The translations under genes were made by a program, and so were the position numbers. Shown piece by piece: positions 17,609 through 28,791 of a stretch of 64,000 nucleotides of DNA. The DNA is from JAGQRJ01 sp041402045 (GTDB taxonomy: Bacteria; Planctomycetota; J058). The stretch lies in NCBI GenBank assembly GCA_041402045.1, contig JAWKSZ010000003.1:124001-188000 (forward strand). The letters run 5' to 3'. Numbering within the stretch: position 1 is the first letter of the stretch; each line of letters opens with the position of its first letter. The notes below the pieces were generated by a model. The model searched no databases and was not told where the DNA came from. It saw only the letters and a list, made by a program, of their open reading frames with translations.

Positions 17609-20600
17609 TCATTGGTCCTCCTCCTCGTCAGGCGCCCCGTCGTCCGGGGGCGAGTCCTCGGGGTCCGGCTTGCTGAGGCCGTCCTCCTCGTCCGGGCGCG
17701 TCGCGGGGCGTCCATGGCCCCAGCTCGCCGCGGAGCTCGGTCCAGCGCGGGAGCTCCTCGGTGGCCGGCCCTCGGCGAAACACCCACATCCTCCGCCTCG
17801 TCCAGCCCGCCGCGAGCGGGCGAGGTCCAGGCCACGAGGCCAGGTCCTCGGGGCCGAGCACGTCGTAGCCGCCGCGAGCGCGCACATAGGCCCGGGCGAC
17901 CACCGCCGCGACCTCGCTGGCCCTCGCTCAAAGGCGTCGGCAGCCGCCAGCCGCAGCGTGGTCAGCCGCGCCTCGCGGGGGTCCGTGCGCTCGCCGGGGT
18001 AGACGCAGAACACGAGCGCCCCCTGGCCTTCGCCGGCGACGAGGGCCAGCGCGTTGCGGCTCGCGCGCCAGCGCGCGGGGCGGGGCAGGGGGCGGCGCAG
18101 GATCTCGTGGCCGTCCTGGGGGTCGAGGGCCAGGAGCGTGGGGACCTCGTCCTCGTAGACGTCGAGCATGCCGCTGATCGCGAACAGCGCGTCCTCGCAG
18201 GCCACCAGCTCGCGGGCCGCGGCGCGGGGCAGGTCGTCGCGGGTCCAGCCCGGCTCGCCCAGGGCCACGACCCGGGTCTGGCCGGGGGCCGCGAACAGCG
18301 CGTCGCCCCGGCAGGCGAGGCCCTGGATCGCTTCGTCGCCGAGCTCGGCCACGGTCTCGGTCGTGGCCTCCGGAGCGTCTGCGTCCCCGCGGCCCAGCGC
18401 CAGGACCTTGCCGCCGCGGGTGCCCACCAGCACGCGCTCGCCCTGGCCCACGGGCCCCGCGCTGAGGTCGTCGACGGCGGCGGTCCACTCGGCGGACCCG
18501 TCAAGGGCGCAGCGCGATCAGCCCGTCGCTGTGGCGCACCACCAGGACGCTGGCCGAGGTGCTGCTGATCCCACGCCCGCGGCGCCCCAGGCCCGTTGCC
18601 GCCAGGCATTGACACCGCGTCGAGCAGCTCGCAGCTCTGGCGCGCGCGCTGGCCGCGCTGAGCACGAGCTGCTGCGCGCCGTGGGGCGCCGGCGCCACGT
18701 CCGGACTGCACTGCGAGGTCCGGGAGCTCGCGGGCCGAGAGCCGCTCGCCGGTCTCCGGGTCCAGGAGCAGGAGGCTCACCCCCAGGAACTTCGCCTTGC
18801 GCCAGGAGCGGTTGAGCGGGCGCCAGTAGGCGTTGAGCAGGTAGGCGGCCAGGGGCGCCGGGTCCCGCGCGCGGCCGGGGTGGGTCGCGGCCACCGCCCC
18901 CGAGGGCGCGGCGTAGAGCCCCACGGGCTCCCAGCCGAGCTGCTCCTCCAGCGACCCCTCGGGGCCGGTCGGAGGCTTCGGGGTGTGGGTCCAGCGCGGG
19001 GTGCCGTCCTTGGCGTCGAAGGCGTGGAGCGCGATCCCGCCGGGGAGGCAGGCCAGGAGCCGCTCGCCGAGGATCAGGGGCGGCGGGGCCTCGGGGCCCA
19101 CGCCCTGGGTGTCGCCCTGGAGCCGGCGCTCCCACACCCGGAACCCGCTCGAGTCCTGGGCGGCGACGTCCGGGGCCGGGCCGGCCACGGACTCGAGGCG
19201 CCCGCCGAGCTCGCGGTCGTCGGGGCTCGCCTCCAGCGCGCGGGCGTAGGCCTCCCGCGCGCCGTCGTAGTCGCCCAGGTCGCGGAGCGCGTCGCCCAGG
19301 GCGCGCAGCACCGCCGGCTGCGGGTCGAGGGCGGCCACGATCCGCAGCTCCTGGGCGGCCTCGGCCAGGAGCCCGTGGTCGAGGAGCCAGGCCGCGACGG
19401 TGGCGTGCACCGCGCGCAGCGGGCGCCCGCGCTGGGCGTCGCGGAAGAAGGCCGCGTCGTCGGGGAAGCGCGGGGCGCCGCGGTCGACGAGCAGCTTGCC
19501 CAGCCGCGTGCACACCGCGGTGAAGTCGGGCTCCCCCGGCGCCGCGTAGCGGATCTCGCTGAGGTAGATCGCGAGGGCAGTCGCCGCGTCGCCCCGGGCC
19601 AGGGCCAGGTCGCCCCGCGCCAGGATCAGGTCGTGGCGGAACGGGTTCCGCCCCAGGGCCTGGCGGTAGAGCAGGTCCCCGGCCTCGCCCTCGCCGCAGG
19701 CGAGGTAGGCCTGGCCCAACCGGATCAGGGTCCGGTCGCTGGCCTGGCCCGCCTCCACCGCCTGCGCCACCCGCTCGAGGAGCGCGAGGCCCTGTTCGGT
19801 CTCGCCGTCCCGGGCGAGGAGCTCGCCTTGGCGGAGCACGACCCGCGCGTCCTCGGGGAGCCGCGCGGCGAGGGCCTCCACGAAGGGACGCGCCTCGTCC
19901 AGGCGCCCGCGCGCGAAGAGCAGGTCGATCAGCTCCAGCAGGCGCTGCGGCGGGGGCTGGGGGTCGTCCTGGGCCGCGGCCAGGGCGGCCTCGAGCCCGG
20001 CCTCGGGGTCGTCGCCCCGCAGCAGGAGCCGGCTCTGGAGCCAGCGCACCTGGGCCGAGGGCGCCTCGTCGGCGAGGGCCTCGAGCAGGGTCGCGTCGAG
20101 GGGCGTGCGCTCGGGGGCGGCCTGGCAGTAGGCGTCGACGGCGGCGACCCGGACCACGGGGTCGGCGTCGTAGCGCGCGACGCGCACGAGGAACGGCAGG
20201 CCCCGCGCCCCGCCGCGCTCGGCGAGGAAGGTCACCCCCTGGAGCCGCGCCGTCGGCGCGAGCTCGGGCCAGTGGTCGAGGGTGTCGCCCACCACGTCCC
20301 GCAGCCCGGGCTCGATCTTCCAGCGCAGCTCCTCGGTGAGCTCGACCGCGGCCTGGGCCCGCTCGGCGTCGGCGTCGGTCTGGGCCGCCTCGAGGAAGGG
20401 CAGGGCCTCGCTCCCCAGCTCGCGCAGCCCCTCGCGGGCGGCCTCGCGCACCGCGAAGTCGGGGTCCCCCAGCTCCAGGATCAGGCGCCGGATCTTGGCC
20501 GCGTTCTTCGTGCGGGTCTGGCGCGCGCGCTGGAAGGCGTCGTTCTGCCCGTCGCCCTGGGCCGGGGCGAGGGGGGCCAGGGCGCAGGCGAGGCACGCCG

Positions 20601-20631
20601 CGAGGGTCAGGCTACGCAGGGGGCGTGACAT
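17609..20631 (-). CDS. Secreted HEAT/TPR/PQQ-like beta-propeller protein (several frameshifts)
   Basis: The ATG at 20631 starts a signal peptide (LTLAACLACALAPLAPAQG). Next come HEAT-like repeats (LGDPDFAVREAAREGLREL), a TPR array (~200-480: ALLERVAQAVEAG, ALGDALRDLGDYDGAREAY) and a C-terminal propeller with PQQ-like blades (LHAFDAKDGTPRWTH, LLALDPQDGHEILRRPL). The first frame is sound down to about 18,710. After that the protein continues in other frames, with breaks near 18,700, 18,490, 17,935 and 17,760, ending in an acidic tail with stop at 17609. The function is unknown; such proteins are usually exported scaffolds. The stop overlaps the probable clpS ATG. Confidence 0.65.
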
Positions 20632-20729
20632 GGCGCCAGTGTAGCGCGCCTGTGCGGCGGGCGGCGGGGGGCTCGAATGCGTTCGTTTCGCGGGCTTCGC
20701 CCTCCCCCAGCGTCCCCTGGATCGCCTTG

Positions 20730-20759
20730 AACCGCCAAGACCGCCAAGACCGCCAAGCT
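20730..20759. repeat. Short CCGCCAAGA tandem repeat
   Basis: AACCGCCAAGA is followed by two more CCGCCAAG units (9-bp period). The same AACCGCCAAG word forms the arms of the large repeat array at 26.7-28.7 kb, so this may be a solitary fragment of that family. Confidence 0.6.
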
Positions 20760-20850
20760 GCAGAGACGGATCGCGCTGTGTCGTCCGTGGGCTGTTGCGT
20801 GCTCTAGCTGGCTAGATCGCTGGCGCGACGAAGACGCCGCACCTCCAGGC

Positions 20851-22732
20851 TCACCGCTTGCGCGGTCCGAGGCCGCGCAGGGCGCGCTCGAGGTCTATGT
20901 CCCCGCCGAGGGGGCCCTCGTCGGTGAGGGAGCCGTAGCTCATCTGCAGGTAGTCCCGGGTCGTGATCCCCAGCTCGCGCAGCCCCGAGTCGACGGAGCG
21001 CGCGGTCGCCTCGCCGAACAGGGCCTCGAGCACCAGCCTCCCCGAGTCGTCCACGCCGAGGGTCGGCGTCGCCGTGGGCCTCGTCCAGGTAGCAGCGCGG
21101 TCTCGGCCGCAGCTGCTCGAGGGCGGCTGCGCGGCCAGGGTCTGGGTCAGTCGGCCAGGCTCGACCTGGAACCGGTGGCGGGCGACCCTCGGCACCAGGG
21201 CGCTCCACAGCTGACCCGGCCTGGCCTTTCGAGCTCGCTCGGCGTAGAGGAAGGAGCGCTTTGCCGTAGACCAGCGCGGCGTATCGATCCGAACAGCGAA
21301 GGTGCTCGTCGGGCGGTGCCGCGCGGTCTCTGCCGAGCGCGAGGAAGTAGAGCGCGTAGCCCAGCAGCTTCACGTTGCGCACGAAGACGCGGCCTGGCCC
21401 CCTGCTCTCACCCAGCCGATCGCGCAGCGCGATACGCACCCGCCAGTGCGCCAGGGGCTCGTCGATCACCGCCTCGCGCAGGCTGTCGTTGCCGACCAGG
21501 CCGTGGCGGAAATACTGGTGCGCGACCTCGTGGGCCACGGTGAAGTCGAGCTGCTCGCGCAGGAACGCGGCGCCGGGAGCCTCCTTGGGCGCCGGCCGGC
21601 CACGCGGGGTTGGTGCCCTGGAGCATGCCGTCGAGCTGCTCGAGCACCTTCATGTAGAGCGCGAGGGCTCTCGTGGAGCTGCTCGGGTCGCGGTAAACAT
21701 GCCCGCCACCAGGATCGGCATCTACCCGCTGAACTCGACGCCGCCGGCGCCCCGGCCAGCGAAGGGCGCGGCGGCCTCCGGCTCGCGGTAGGGGTAGGGG
21801 GCCGAAGCGGCGGGTGAAGCTCTGGAGCGCGTCGGCAGCGACCTCCAGCGCGCGCTCTCGCCCATGGCCCGGTCCCGCGGGCCGGAACACGCACCCGGGT
21901 CGCGCCGACCTGGCGCGTGGCCTGGTGAGTCCCGCCCGCGATCAGGACCAGGTCGCGAGGACCACCGGCCCGCGGCTCTCGACCAGGAGCCGGCGTCCTG
22001 CCCCGGGCAGGGGGCCTCGTCCAGCAGGTTCGTGACCACCGTCAGCCCGGCGAGGAACACCGTGCGCACGCGTCGAAGCGCGCACGTCGTCGGTACGAGA
22101 GGTCGCCGACCCGCGCGCCGCCCTGGGTCGAAGTGGCGCCGGTCCAGGGCGGGACCACAGGGAAGGCCGCCGGCCAGGGTCAGGATCCCGTCGCCCTTGC
22201 CCAGGAGCCCGTAGTCCGCGGCGCGGTCGGCCACCGAGCCCAGGGAGCCCTGGGCCTGGGCGAAGGGGTCGTTGACCGTCGGCGAGCACCGCAGCCGCGG
22301 TAGCGCACGCGGACCCGGACCCGGGCGCCGGGGCCAAGGGCTCCCGCGAAGCGCAGCTCGCCCAGGGAGGCGGAGCTGGACCCAGGTCACCGCCGGGCCG
22401 TCGAGGGCCTCCCGGCCCCGTCGACCTCGAGGGCCCCGCGTCTGGCCGGCGCCGCCGAGGTCGGCCAAGGCGTTCGGGTGCAGGGCCAGGGGCAGGGCCG
22501 CCAGGGGCTCGGCGCCGGGGTGCGTGAAGCTCACGGTGACCTGGCCTCGGAGCAGGCCCCGCGCGTCGTCCAGGGCCTGGTCGATCGCGTAGTGGGTCAG
22601 GGCCTCGAGGGGGCGGGGGAGCGCGTCGGCGAGCCCCGCGCGGGCCTCCGGGGTCAGGAGCTCCGCGGGGGGCTCGCCCTGGGCGAGGCAGGGCAGGGCG
22701 CAGCACAGGAGCAGCAGCGGGCGCTGGATCAC
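20851..22732 (-). CDS. M1-like zinc metallopeptidase (gluzincin), broken by frameshifts
   Basis: The GTG at 22732 gives a signal peptide (RPLLLLCCALPCLAQG). Domain pieces follow in family order but in changing frames. There is an N-terminal beta domain (GQVTVSFTHPGAEPLAALPLALHPNA), then a GGVEFSGM block equal to the M1 exopeptidase GxMEN region (near 21,730). The zinc site is AHEVAHQYFRHGLVGND followed by DEPLAHW (near 21,535-21,450), comparable to HExxH...NEGFA. The C-terminus is ITTRDYLQMSYG...LRGLGPRKR. The spacing from the HExxH to the Glu is about one residue longer than in classical M1. At least five frame changes occur between 22,460 and 21,150. It is last in a leftward set after DUF819 (37 bp). 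It is either a pseudogene or poorly sequenced. Confidence 0.6.
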
Positions 22733-22769
22733 GGGTGGCCTCCGGGTCTCAGGGTAGCGCCGGTGCGCC

Positions 22770-23897
22770 TCAGGCGCCGAGCAGCCAGCGGGCGGCGTAG
22801 GCCACGGCCAGGCCGAGGTAGTTGCCGCCGGCGATCCCGATCAGCGCGGCCGAGATCCCCGCGAGCACGAGCTCGGGGTTCCCCAGGTTGCGGGCGACCG
22901 GGGGCACGAAGGCCGGCGAATAGATCGCGGCGGTGTGGGTGATCACGCAGGTGTCGCGGTCGACCCCCGCCAGCCGCGCGAGCAGCGCGTGGCCGAGGAC
23001 CCCGCCCAGGAGCACGCAGCCGGTCCAGGCGCAGAGCGCGAGGCCCGACGCGTAGAGCTGGCGCAGGTCGGCCAGGCAGCCGAAGGCCAGGCAGAACACC
23101 ACCAGGAAGTAGTCACCGAGGAGCGGGCTCGCGCGCAGGCGGCGCACCCGGGGGGCGAGGCTCAGGACCACCGCGAGGGTGGTCACCAGGAGCACCGCGA
23201 GCACGTTCCCCAGCTCGCTGGGGACCGCGAGGGTCACCGCGGCGCCGAGGAGCGCGACCCCCAGCGCGAGGCCCAGGCTCGCGCCCCAGTCCCGCGCCGG
23301 GATCGAGGTCACGGGCTCGGTCGCCGGGGCCTCGGCCCGCTCCGCCCCGGCCTGGCGCGGGAAGGGCGGGAGGAGCCAGGCGAACACCCGCACGCCGGGG
23401 GAGAGCAGGAACAGCCCGTAGACGCCGGCGGCGACCAGGTCCGCGGCCACGACCTGGGTCTGGAGCGCGGGGTCGACCGAGAGCGCGCCCGCGATCGCGA
23501 TCAGGTTCGGCAGGCTCCCGGTGTAGGTCCCGGCGAGCATGCCCGCGACCTTCCAGGCCTCGGGGCCGACCGCCGGGGCGAACAGGGGCGCGCTCACCAG
23601 CGCCACCAGCGCCACGCTCAGGCAGCACAGCGCGCTCGAGATCAGCGTGCGCCGCGCCAGGCGCAGGGCGCCCAGGAGGTCCGCCGAGAACAGGAGCAGC
23701 GGGATCGCGAGCAGCACCGCGACCCCGGCCAGGGTCAGGGTCGGCTCGCGCTCGAGGGGCAGCCCCAGGTTCCCGAGCACGAGGCCCAGCACGTAGCAGG
23801 TGATCACCGGGCTCGGGAGCCGCGGCGCGCGGCGGGCGAGGAGCACCGCCGCGAGGGGGAGCCCCAGGATCAGCGCGGCGTGGAGGGCGTAGCTCAC
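22770..23897 (-). CDS. DUF819-family integral membrane protein
   Basis: The product is about 375 aa with ten or more hydrophobic helices and no large soluble domain. The pattern AGTYTGSLPNLIAIAGAL matches the conserved TYTGGSxNxxAIA motif of DUF819 (YjcL-like) proteins, and the C-terminus has a related repeat (CVITHTAAIYSPAFVPPVA). The family resembles secondary transporters; no substrate is established. The GTG start overlaps the VWA gene stop (GTGA), so it is probably translated with it. The open reading frame is intact, in contrast to its two neighbours. Confidence 0.78.
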   Translation of the reverse strand: MSYALHAALILGLPLAAVLLARRAPRLPSPVITCYVLGLVLGNLGLPLEREPTLTLAGVAVLLAIPLLLFSADLLGALRLARRTLISSALCCLSVALVALVSAPLFAPAVGPEAWKVAGMLAGTYTGSLPNLIAIAGALSVDPALQTQVVAADLVAAGVYGLFLLSPGVRVFAWLLPPFPRQAGAERAEAPATEPVTSIPARDWGASLGLALGVALLGAAVTLAVPSELGNVLAVLLVTTLAVVLSLAPRVRRLRASPLLGDYFLVVFCLAFGCLADLRQLYASGLALCAWTGCVLLGGVLGHALLARLAGVDRDTCVITHTAAIYSPAFVPPVARNLGNPELVLAGISAALIGIAGGNYLGLAVAYAARWLLGA

Positions 23898-25821
23898 CAC
23901 CGGCGGTGGTAGATCCAGGCCTCGGCGGCGAGCAGCGCGAGCGCGGCGCAGGCGAACCACCAGCCGACCTCGCGCCGGGTGTCGGCGGCGCCCTGCACGG
24001 CCACCGGGCGTGCGCCGACGTCGAGGGTCGGGCGCGCGGCGAGCTCGCTCTCCCGCGGGTCGACCAGGTTCACGCACACCGTGCGCTCGAAGGCGTCGGC
24101 CTCCAGGCGCGGAACACGCCGACCCCCGGCCTCCCGAGTCGAACACGGCGCGGCTGGCCGTCCTGACGACCAGGAGGAGCTCTGCGGCGCTCGCCGGCAG
24201 GGTCACGAGGCTCGCCGCGCGGGCCTCGCCACGACCCCACCAGGGCCCCGCCCGCACCGCTGCCCGCGGCGCCGCCTGCAAGCGTAGCTCGGTTTGGTGC
24301 ACGACGTTGCGCAGGAGGAACACCAGGAGGCGGCCTGCGCGGCCAGCTGCTGTCCTCGGGGTCGAAGCCGACCACGACCTGGAGTACCAGCGCCGTCGCG
24401 GAACGCCGCGACCACAGGCACGGCTTCAGCGCCGCCAGCACCAGGCGGCGTAGACCAGGGGGTCGGCGTCGGGGCCGAGCTCGAGGGCCTGGGCGCGCTC
24501 GAGCACAGCTCTGGCGAGGCTCGACGTGGGCCAGCAGCGGGTGCTCGCGGTCCCAGGCCACGACTTCGGGGCGGCGCAGCGCCGCGCCGGGGGTCACCGG
24601 CCCCACGGGGCCCGGGGGCGCGAAGCACAGGGCGTCGGTCCCCGGGCTGGGGGCGACGCCCACGCCGACCCACAGCTCCGACGTCGCGTCCTCGGTGGGG
24701 CTCGCCCCGGCCGCGCGCAGCCCGCGGGTCAGGTGCGGGCGCGGAGCGTCGCTGGTCAGGGCGTAGGTCACCGGCCGCGGGGCGAGGACCTGCAGCCACG
24801 CGCGGTCGTCCGCGGCGAGGCCGTCGGTGATCGGGGTCGCCCGCGCGTCGGCCAGGAGCCGCAGCTCGAGCACGCCGGGGGGCGGCGTGAGGCGCACGGT
24901 GGCGGCGCGAGCCTCCCCGGCGCCGAGCTGGATCGCGCGCGCGGCGAGCAGCGCGTCGCCGCTCGTGACCCCCAGGAACACCTGCCGCGGCGGGCCGGTG
25001 TTCAGCACCCGGGCGTAGACCTCGTGGGTCGCCTCGTCCTGCGGCCCGAGCGCCTGGAGCTCGGCGGCCACGATCCCCAGGTTCGGCGGGTCGTCGCGGG
25101 GTGGTAGTGCGGGGTCCCAGGGAAGGGGCACGTCGCCCGGGGGCCGGCCCCGCCGTCGCTGAGCGTGCACCTCGGGCTGCCGTCCGCGGGCCTGCGCCGA
25201 CGCGTGGCGATTGGCCTGGGCCAGGTCAGTGCTCGCCGCCCGGGGGCTGAGCCCCTCGAGGGCCGCGCGCAGCCGGTCCTCCTCCCCGGTCCAGGGGCAG
25301 AGCACAGTCGCGGTGTGATCCACGGCGATCAGCGACGCCTCGCCGCCGGCCTCGAGCCCGGCGAGCAGGGCCAGGGCTTGCTCGCGGGCGCGCTCGAGGC
25401 GCGTGGCGCCGCCGGGCTCGTCGACGGCGCCCATGCTCGCGCTCACGTCGAGGATCAGGAGCAGGGTCGTCGAGCGCCCGCCGAAGCCGCCGACCACGGG
25501 GCCGGCGAGGGCGTAGGTCAGCGCGCCCAGGGCCAGGAGCTGGAGCAGGAGCGGGAGGTTTCGGCGCAGGGCCTGGAGCGGGCGGGCGCCGCTGGGGCTC
25601 GGGACCGCGCGCTGCCAGAGCAGGAGGCTCCCTACGAGCTTGCGCGGGAGCTGGACCTTGAGCATGTGCAGCAGGATCAGCGGCAGCGCGAGGCCCCCCG
25701 CGGCGAGCCCCCAGGGCGCGCGGAGCTCGGCCCCGGTCAGGCCGTGGAACGCGGCGTAGGGCAGGGCGGCCACCACGAGCAGCGCCGCGGCCAACCCCGC
25801 GCTGGGGCGCAGGGAACTCAC
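23894..25821 (-). CDS. BatA-like membrane protein with VWA domain (frameshifts in the C-terminal half)
   Basis: The GTG at 25821 is followed by two N-terminal membrane helices and a BatA/aerotolerance-type segment (LPLILLHMLKVQLPRK, then LLWQRAV). The VWA domain opens with the MIDAS motif LILDVSASMGAVD. A long beta-rich region follows (residues ~250-480), and the protein ends in another frame with a membrane anchor (GWWFACAALALLAAEAWIYHRRW). Breaks are visible near 25,200-25,090 and between 24,520 and 24,080. Proteins of this kind sit in the inner membrane with the VWA domain exposed and often accompany MoxR ATPases. Here the partners are a DUF819 permease and an M1-like peptidase. Confidence 0.65.
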
Positions 25822-26000
25822 CCCGGCATGATACTGGCGGGGCCCGTCCGCGAGGCCCGCGTCGCGCGGGGGGCGCACACTGTCGTCGCGGGGCGCACGC
25901 AGCACGCGAGCAGGGGCTGAAAAGGTGGCGTACGGCGCTTGGAGGCTTACGTCGGCACAGGAGGTGCAAGACCCCGGGAAACCGACCCCGGAGACTCACC

Positions 26001-26708
26001 ATGCAGCGCCTGTCCTTGCTCCTCGCCGTCCTCGTGCTCGCGGGCTGCGATCACTTCTCGCTGAAGACCGACGACGGTCGCAGCACCTACACCTCGGGCG
26101 AGGTGGTCACGATCTACGCGCAGTACCGCGGTGAGCGGGCCGACGAGACCGCGCTCTCGCCGGGCTGGATCGAGTGGAGCTCGCGCAAGCTCGGCTCCCT
26201 GGGCACCGGCCCTGAGCTCATGACCTCTCAGCTCCCGCCGGGGCGGCACCTGATCGTGGCCAAGGTCATGGGGCCCACCGGCGAGGTGATCGCCGACGAC
26301 GCGATCCGGATCAAGGTCGAGAACCAGGCGCCGCGCCCGGAGATCGTGTCCGTGACCTTCAACGAGGGCAACGTGATGTTCCTCACCGGCGCCGCGGACG
26401 ACCACGAGGACGGGCACGTGCGCCCGAGCAAGATGGTGTGGTACGTGGACGACAAGGAGGTCGGCCGCGGCGAGCGGGTCACGGTCTACGGGGTCACCCC
26501 TGGGCGGCACGCGGTGCGCCTGGAGGCCACCGACTCGAACCGCATGCTGACCGGGGTCATGGACTTCGTGACCGCGCCCGGGAGCGTCGCCGCCGGGCCC
26601 GTGGTCCACGCCAGCACGCCCGCCGGGGACGCCGCGCCGAAGACGACGGTCGGCAGCGGCGCGCCCACCAGCGGGATCCTGGGCGAGCTCGAGGACGCGC
26701 AGAAGTAG
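26001..26708 (+). CDS. Putative lipoprotein, function unknown
   Basis: The product is 235 aa. The signal peptide ends in the lipobox LAGC (Cys16), so it should be lipid-anchored. A GGAG ribosome site lies 7 nt upstream of the ATG. The mature part is beta-rich and reads like two Ig-like units (VVTIYAQYRG...IRIKVENQAP and PEIVSVTFNEGNVMFLTGAADDHEDG...VRLEATDSN), ending in a Thr/Ala/Gly-rich tail. No enzymatic motif was seen. It is a single rightward gene, divergent from the VWA gene; the 180-bp gap between them should hold both promoters. Immediately downstream lies the large palindromic repeat array. Confidence 0.7.
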   Translation: MQRLSLLLAVLVLAGCDHFSLKTDDGRSTYTSGEVVTIYAQYRGERADETALSPGWIEWSSRKLGSLGTGPELMTSQLPPGRHLIVAKVMGPTGEVIADDAIRIKVENQAPRPEIVSVTFNEGNVMFLTGAADDHEDGHVRPSKMVWYVDDKEVGRGERVTVYGVTPGRHAVRLEATDSNRMLTGVMDFVTAPGSVAAGPVVHASTPAGDAAPKTTVGSGAPTSGILGELEDAQK

Positions 26709-26732
26709 GGCCTTCGCGCCCCGCCCTCACCC

Positions 26733-28748
26733 GGCGGGGCGTTGGCGTTTCGACGGACGAGGAAAGGCAGGAACCGCCAAGGCCGCCAAGGGCGCCAAGA
26801 GCCTGGTGAACAGGGCGATCGCGGGACTGCCCAGCTACGCCATGAGCTCCCGGGTATGGCGGAGCTACCTCCTTCCGGGCCTCACCGTGGCGAGGTGGAA
26901 GGAGCCCGGAGCGCTGGCGGCTCTTGGCGGCCTTGGCGGTTGAATTCTTCACTCCCAGTTCCCCGGCGGGGCGTCGGCGTTTCGACGGACGAGGAAAGGC
27001 AGGAACCGCCAAGGCCGCCAAGGGCGCCAAGATCCTGGTGAACAGGGCGATCGCGGGACCGCGGCACCACGCAAGGCTCCCGGGGTATACCAGCGGAGCT
27101 ACCTTCTTCCGGGCCTCACCGTGGCGAGGTGGAAGGGCGGAGCCTTGGCGGCTCTTGGCGGCCTTGGCGGTTGAATTCTTCACTCCCAGTTCCCCGGCGG
27201 GCGTTGGCGTTTCGACGGACGAGGAAAGGCAGGAACCGCCAAGGCCGCCAAGGGCGCCAAGATCCTGGTGAACAGGGCGATCGCGGGACGCGGCTACGCA
27301 AGGCTCCCGGGGCGCCGGCGGAGCTACACTCGTCTGGGCCTCACCGTGGCGAGGTGGAAGGGCGGAGCCTTGGCGGCTCTTGGCGGCCTTGGCGGTTGAA
27401 TTCTTCACTCCCAGTTCCCCGGCGGGCGTCGGCGTCTCGACGGACGCGGAAGGGCAGGAACCGCCAAGGCCGCCAAGGGCGCCAGGATCCTGGTGAACAG
27501 GGCGATCCGCGGGACGCGGCTACGCAGAGCTCCCGGGGTAGCATTGGCGATGCCTCACCGGGCCTCACCGCGGGCGGCGAAGGCGCGAGCTGGCGGCTAC
27601 GGGCACTGGTGCGGGACGAAGATTCTTCCTCCAGTTCTGTACCGGGCGTCGGTTAGGCACCGGTTTGAGAAAGTTGCGGAACCGCCAAGGCCGCCAAGGC
27701 GCCAAGATCCTGGTGAACAGAACAGGATCGTGAGACATGGTGGCATACGCAGGCTCCCGGGTATGCGAGGTACACTTGAGGCTCACCGTGGCGGAGGTGG
27801 AGAAGGCTGGGTATATATGGCAGCCTCTTTTGGCAGGCATGGCAGATAGAATTCTTCACCAGTTCCCAGGCGGGAGTGGCAGGTTTCGACAGACACGAGA
27901 GGCAGGCAGAACCGCTAAGGGCCGCCTGCAGTAGAGATCACTGCAGACAGGGGCAGGTGCTTTTGCAGCTCACATGCCCCCGAGTTTATGGCAGGAGCCT
28001 CACCCAGGCCTCACCTTGCAGGCGAGGCTGGAAGGAGCGGAGCCTTGTCTCTTGGCGGCCTTGGCGAGTTGAATTCTTCACTCCCAGTTCCCCGGCGGGG
28101 CGTCAGCGTCTCGACGGACGAGGAAAGGCAGGGCGCCGCCAAGGCGCCAGGGGCGCCAAGATCCTGGTGAACAGGGCGATCGCGGGACGCGGCTACGCAG
28201 GGCTCCCGGGGTATGGCGGAGCCACCTCCTTCTGGGCCTCACCATGCTGGCGAGGTGGGAGGCGGAGCCTTGGCGGGTCTTGGCGGCCTTGGCGGTTGAA
28301 TTCTTCACTCCCAGTTCCCCGGCGGGCGTTGGCGTCTCGACGGACGAGGAAAGGCAGGAACCGCCAAGGCCGCCAAGGGCGCCAAGATCCTGGTGAACAG
28401 GGCGATCGCGGGACGCGGCTACGCAAGGCTCCCGGGGTATGGCGGAGCTACCTCCTTCCGGGCCTCACCGTGGCGAGGTGGAAGGGCGGAGCCTTGGCGG
28501 CTCTTGGCGGCCTTGGCGGTTGAATTCTTCACTCCCAGTTCCCCGGCCGGGCGTTGGCGTTTCGACGGACGAGGAAAGGCAGGAACCGCCAAGGCCGCCA
28601 AGGGCGCCAAGATCCTGGTGAACAGGGCGATCGCGGGACGCGGCTACGCAGGGCTCCCGGGGTATGGCGGAGCTACCTCCTTCCGGGCCTCACCGTGGCG
28701 AGGTGGGAGGGCGGAGCCTTGGCGGCTCTTGACGGCCTTGGCGGTTGA
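26733..28748. repeat. Nine tandem ~225-bp units, each with long inverted repeats
   Basis: The anchor CGACGGACGAGG or its relic occurs at about 26751, 26983, 27213, 27438, 27655, 27887, 28112, 28338 and 28563, giving periods of about 217-232 bp. In each good unit AACCGCCAAGGCCGCCAAG (for example 26772-26790) is matched about 130 bp later by its exact reverse complement CTTGGCGGCCTTGGCGGTT (26923-26941). Every unit could therefore form a 19-bp stem. Between the arms lie GGTGAACAGGGCGATCGCGG and GCCTCACCGTGGCGAGGTGG. Units 1-4 and 7-9 are 90% or more alike by eye; units 5-6 are badly degraded. The array fills the gap between two convergent genes and has no coding potential. Confidence 0.93.
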
Positions 28749-28791
28749 TCTTCTTCGGTTCCGGCGCGGCGTACCGAGTCGAACGCCCCGC

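Noticed and set aside
26733..28748. Repeat-containing protein gene(s), because open frames up to several hundred codons cross the array
   Set aside because: The period is not constant or divisible by 3, frames change between units, and long perfect inverted repeats explain the sequence better.
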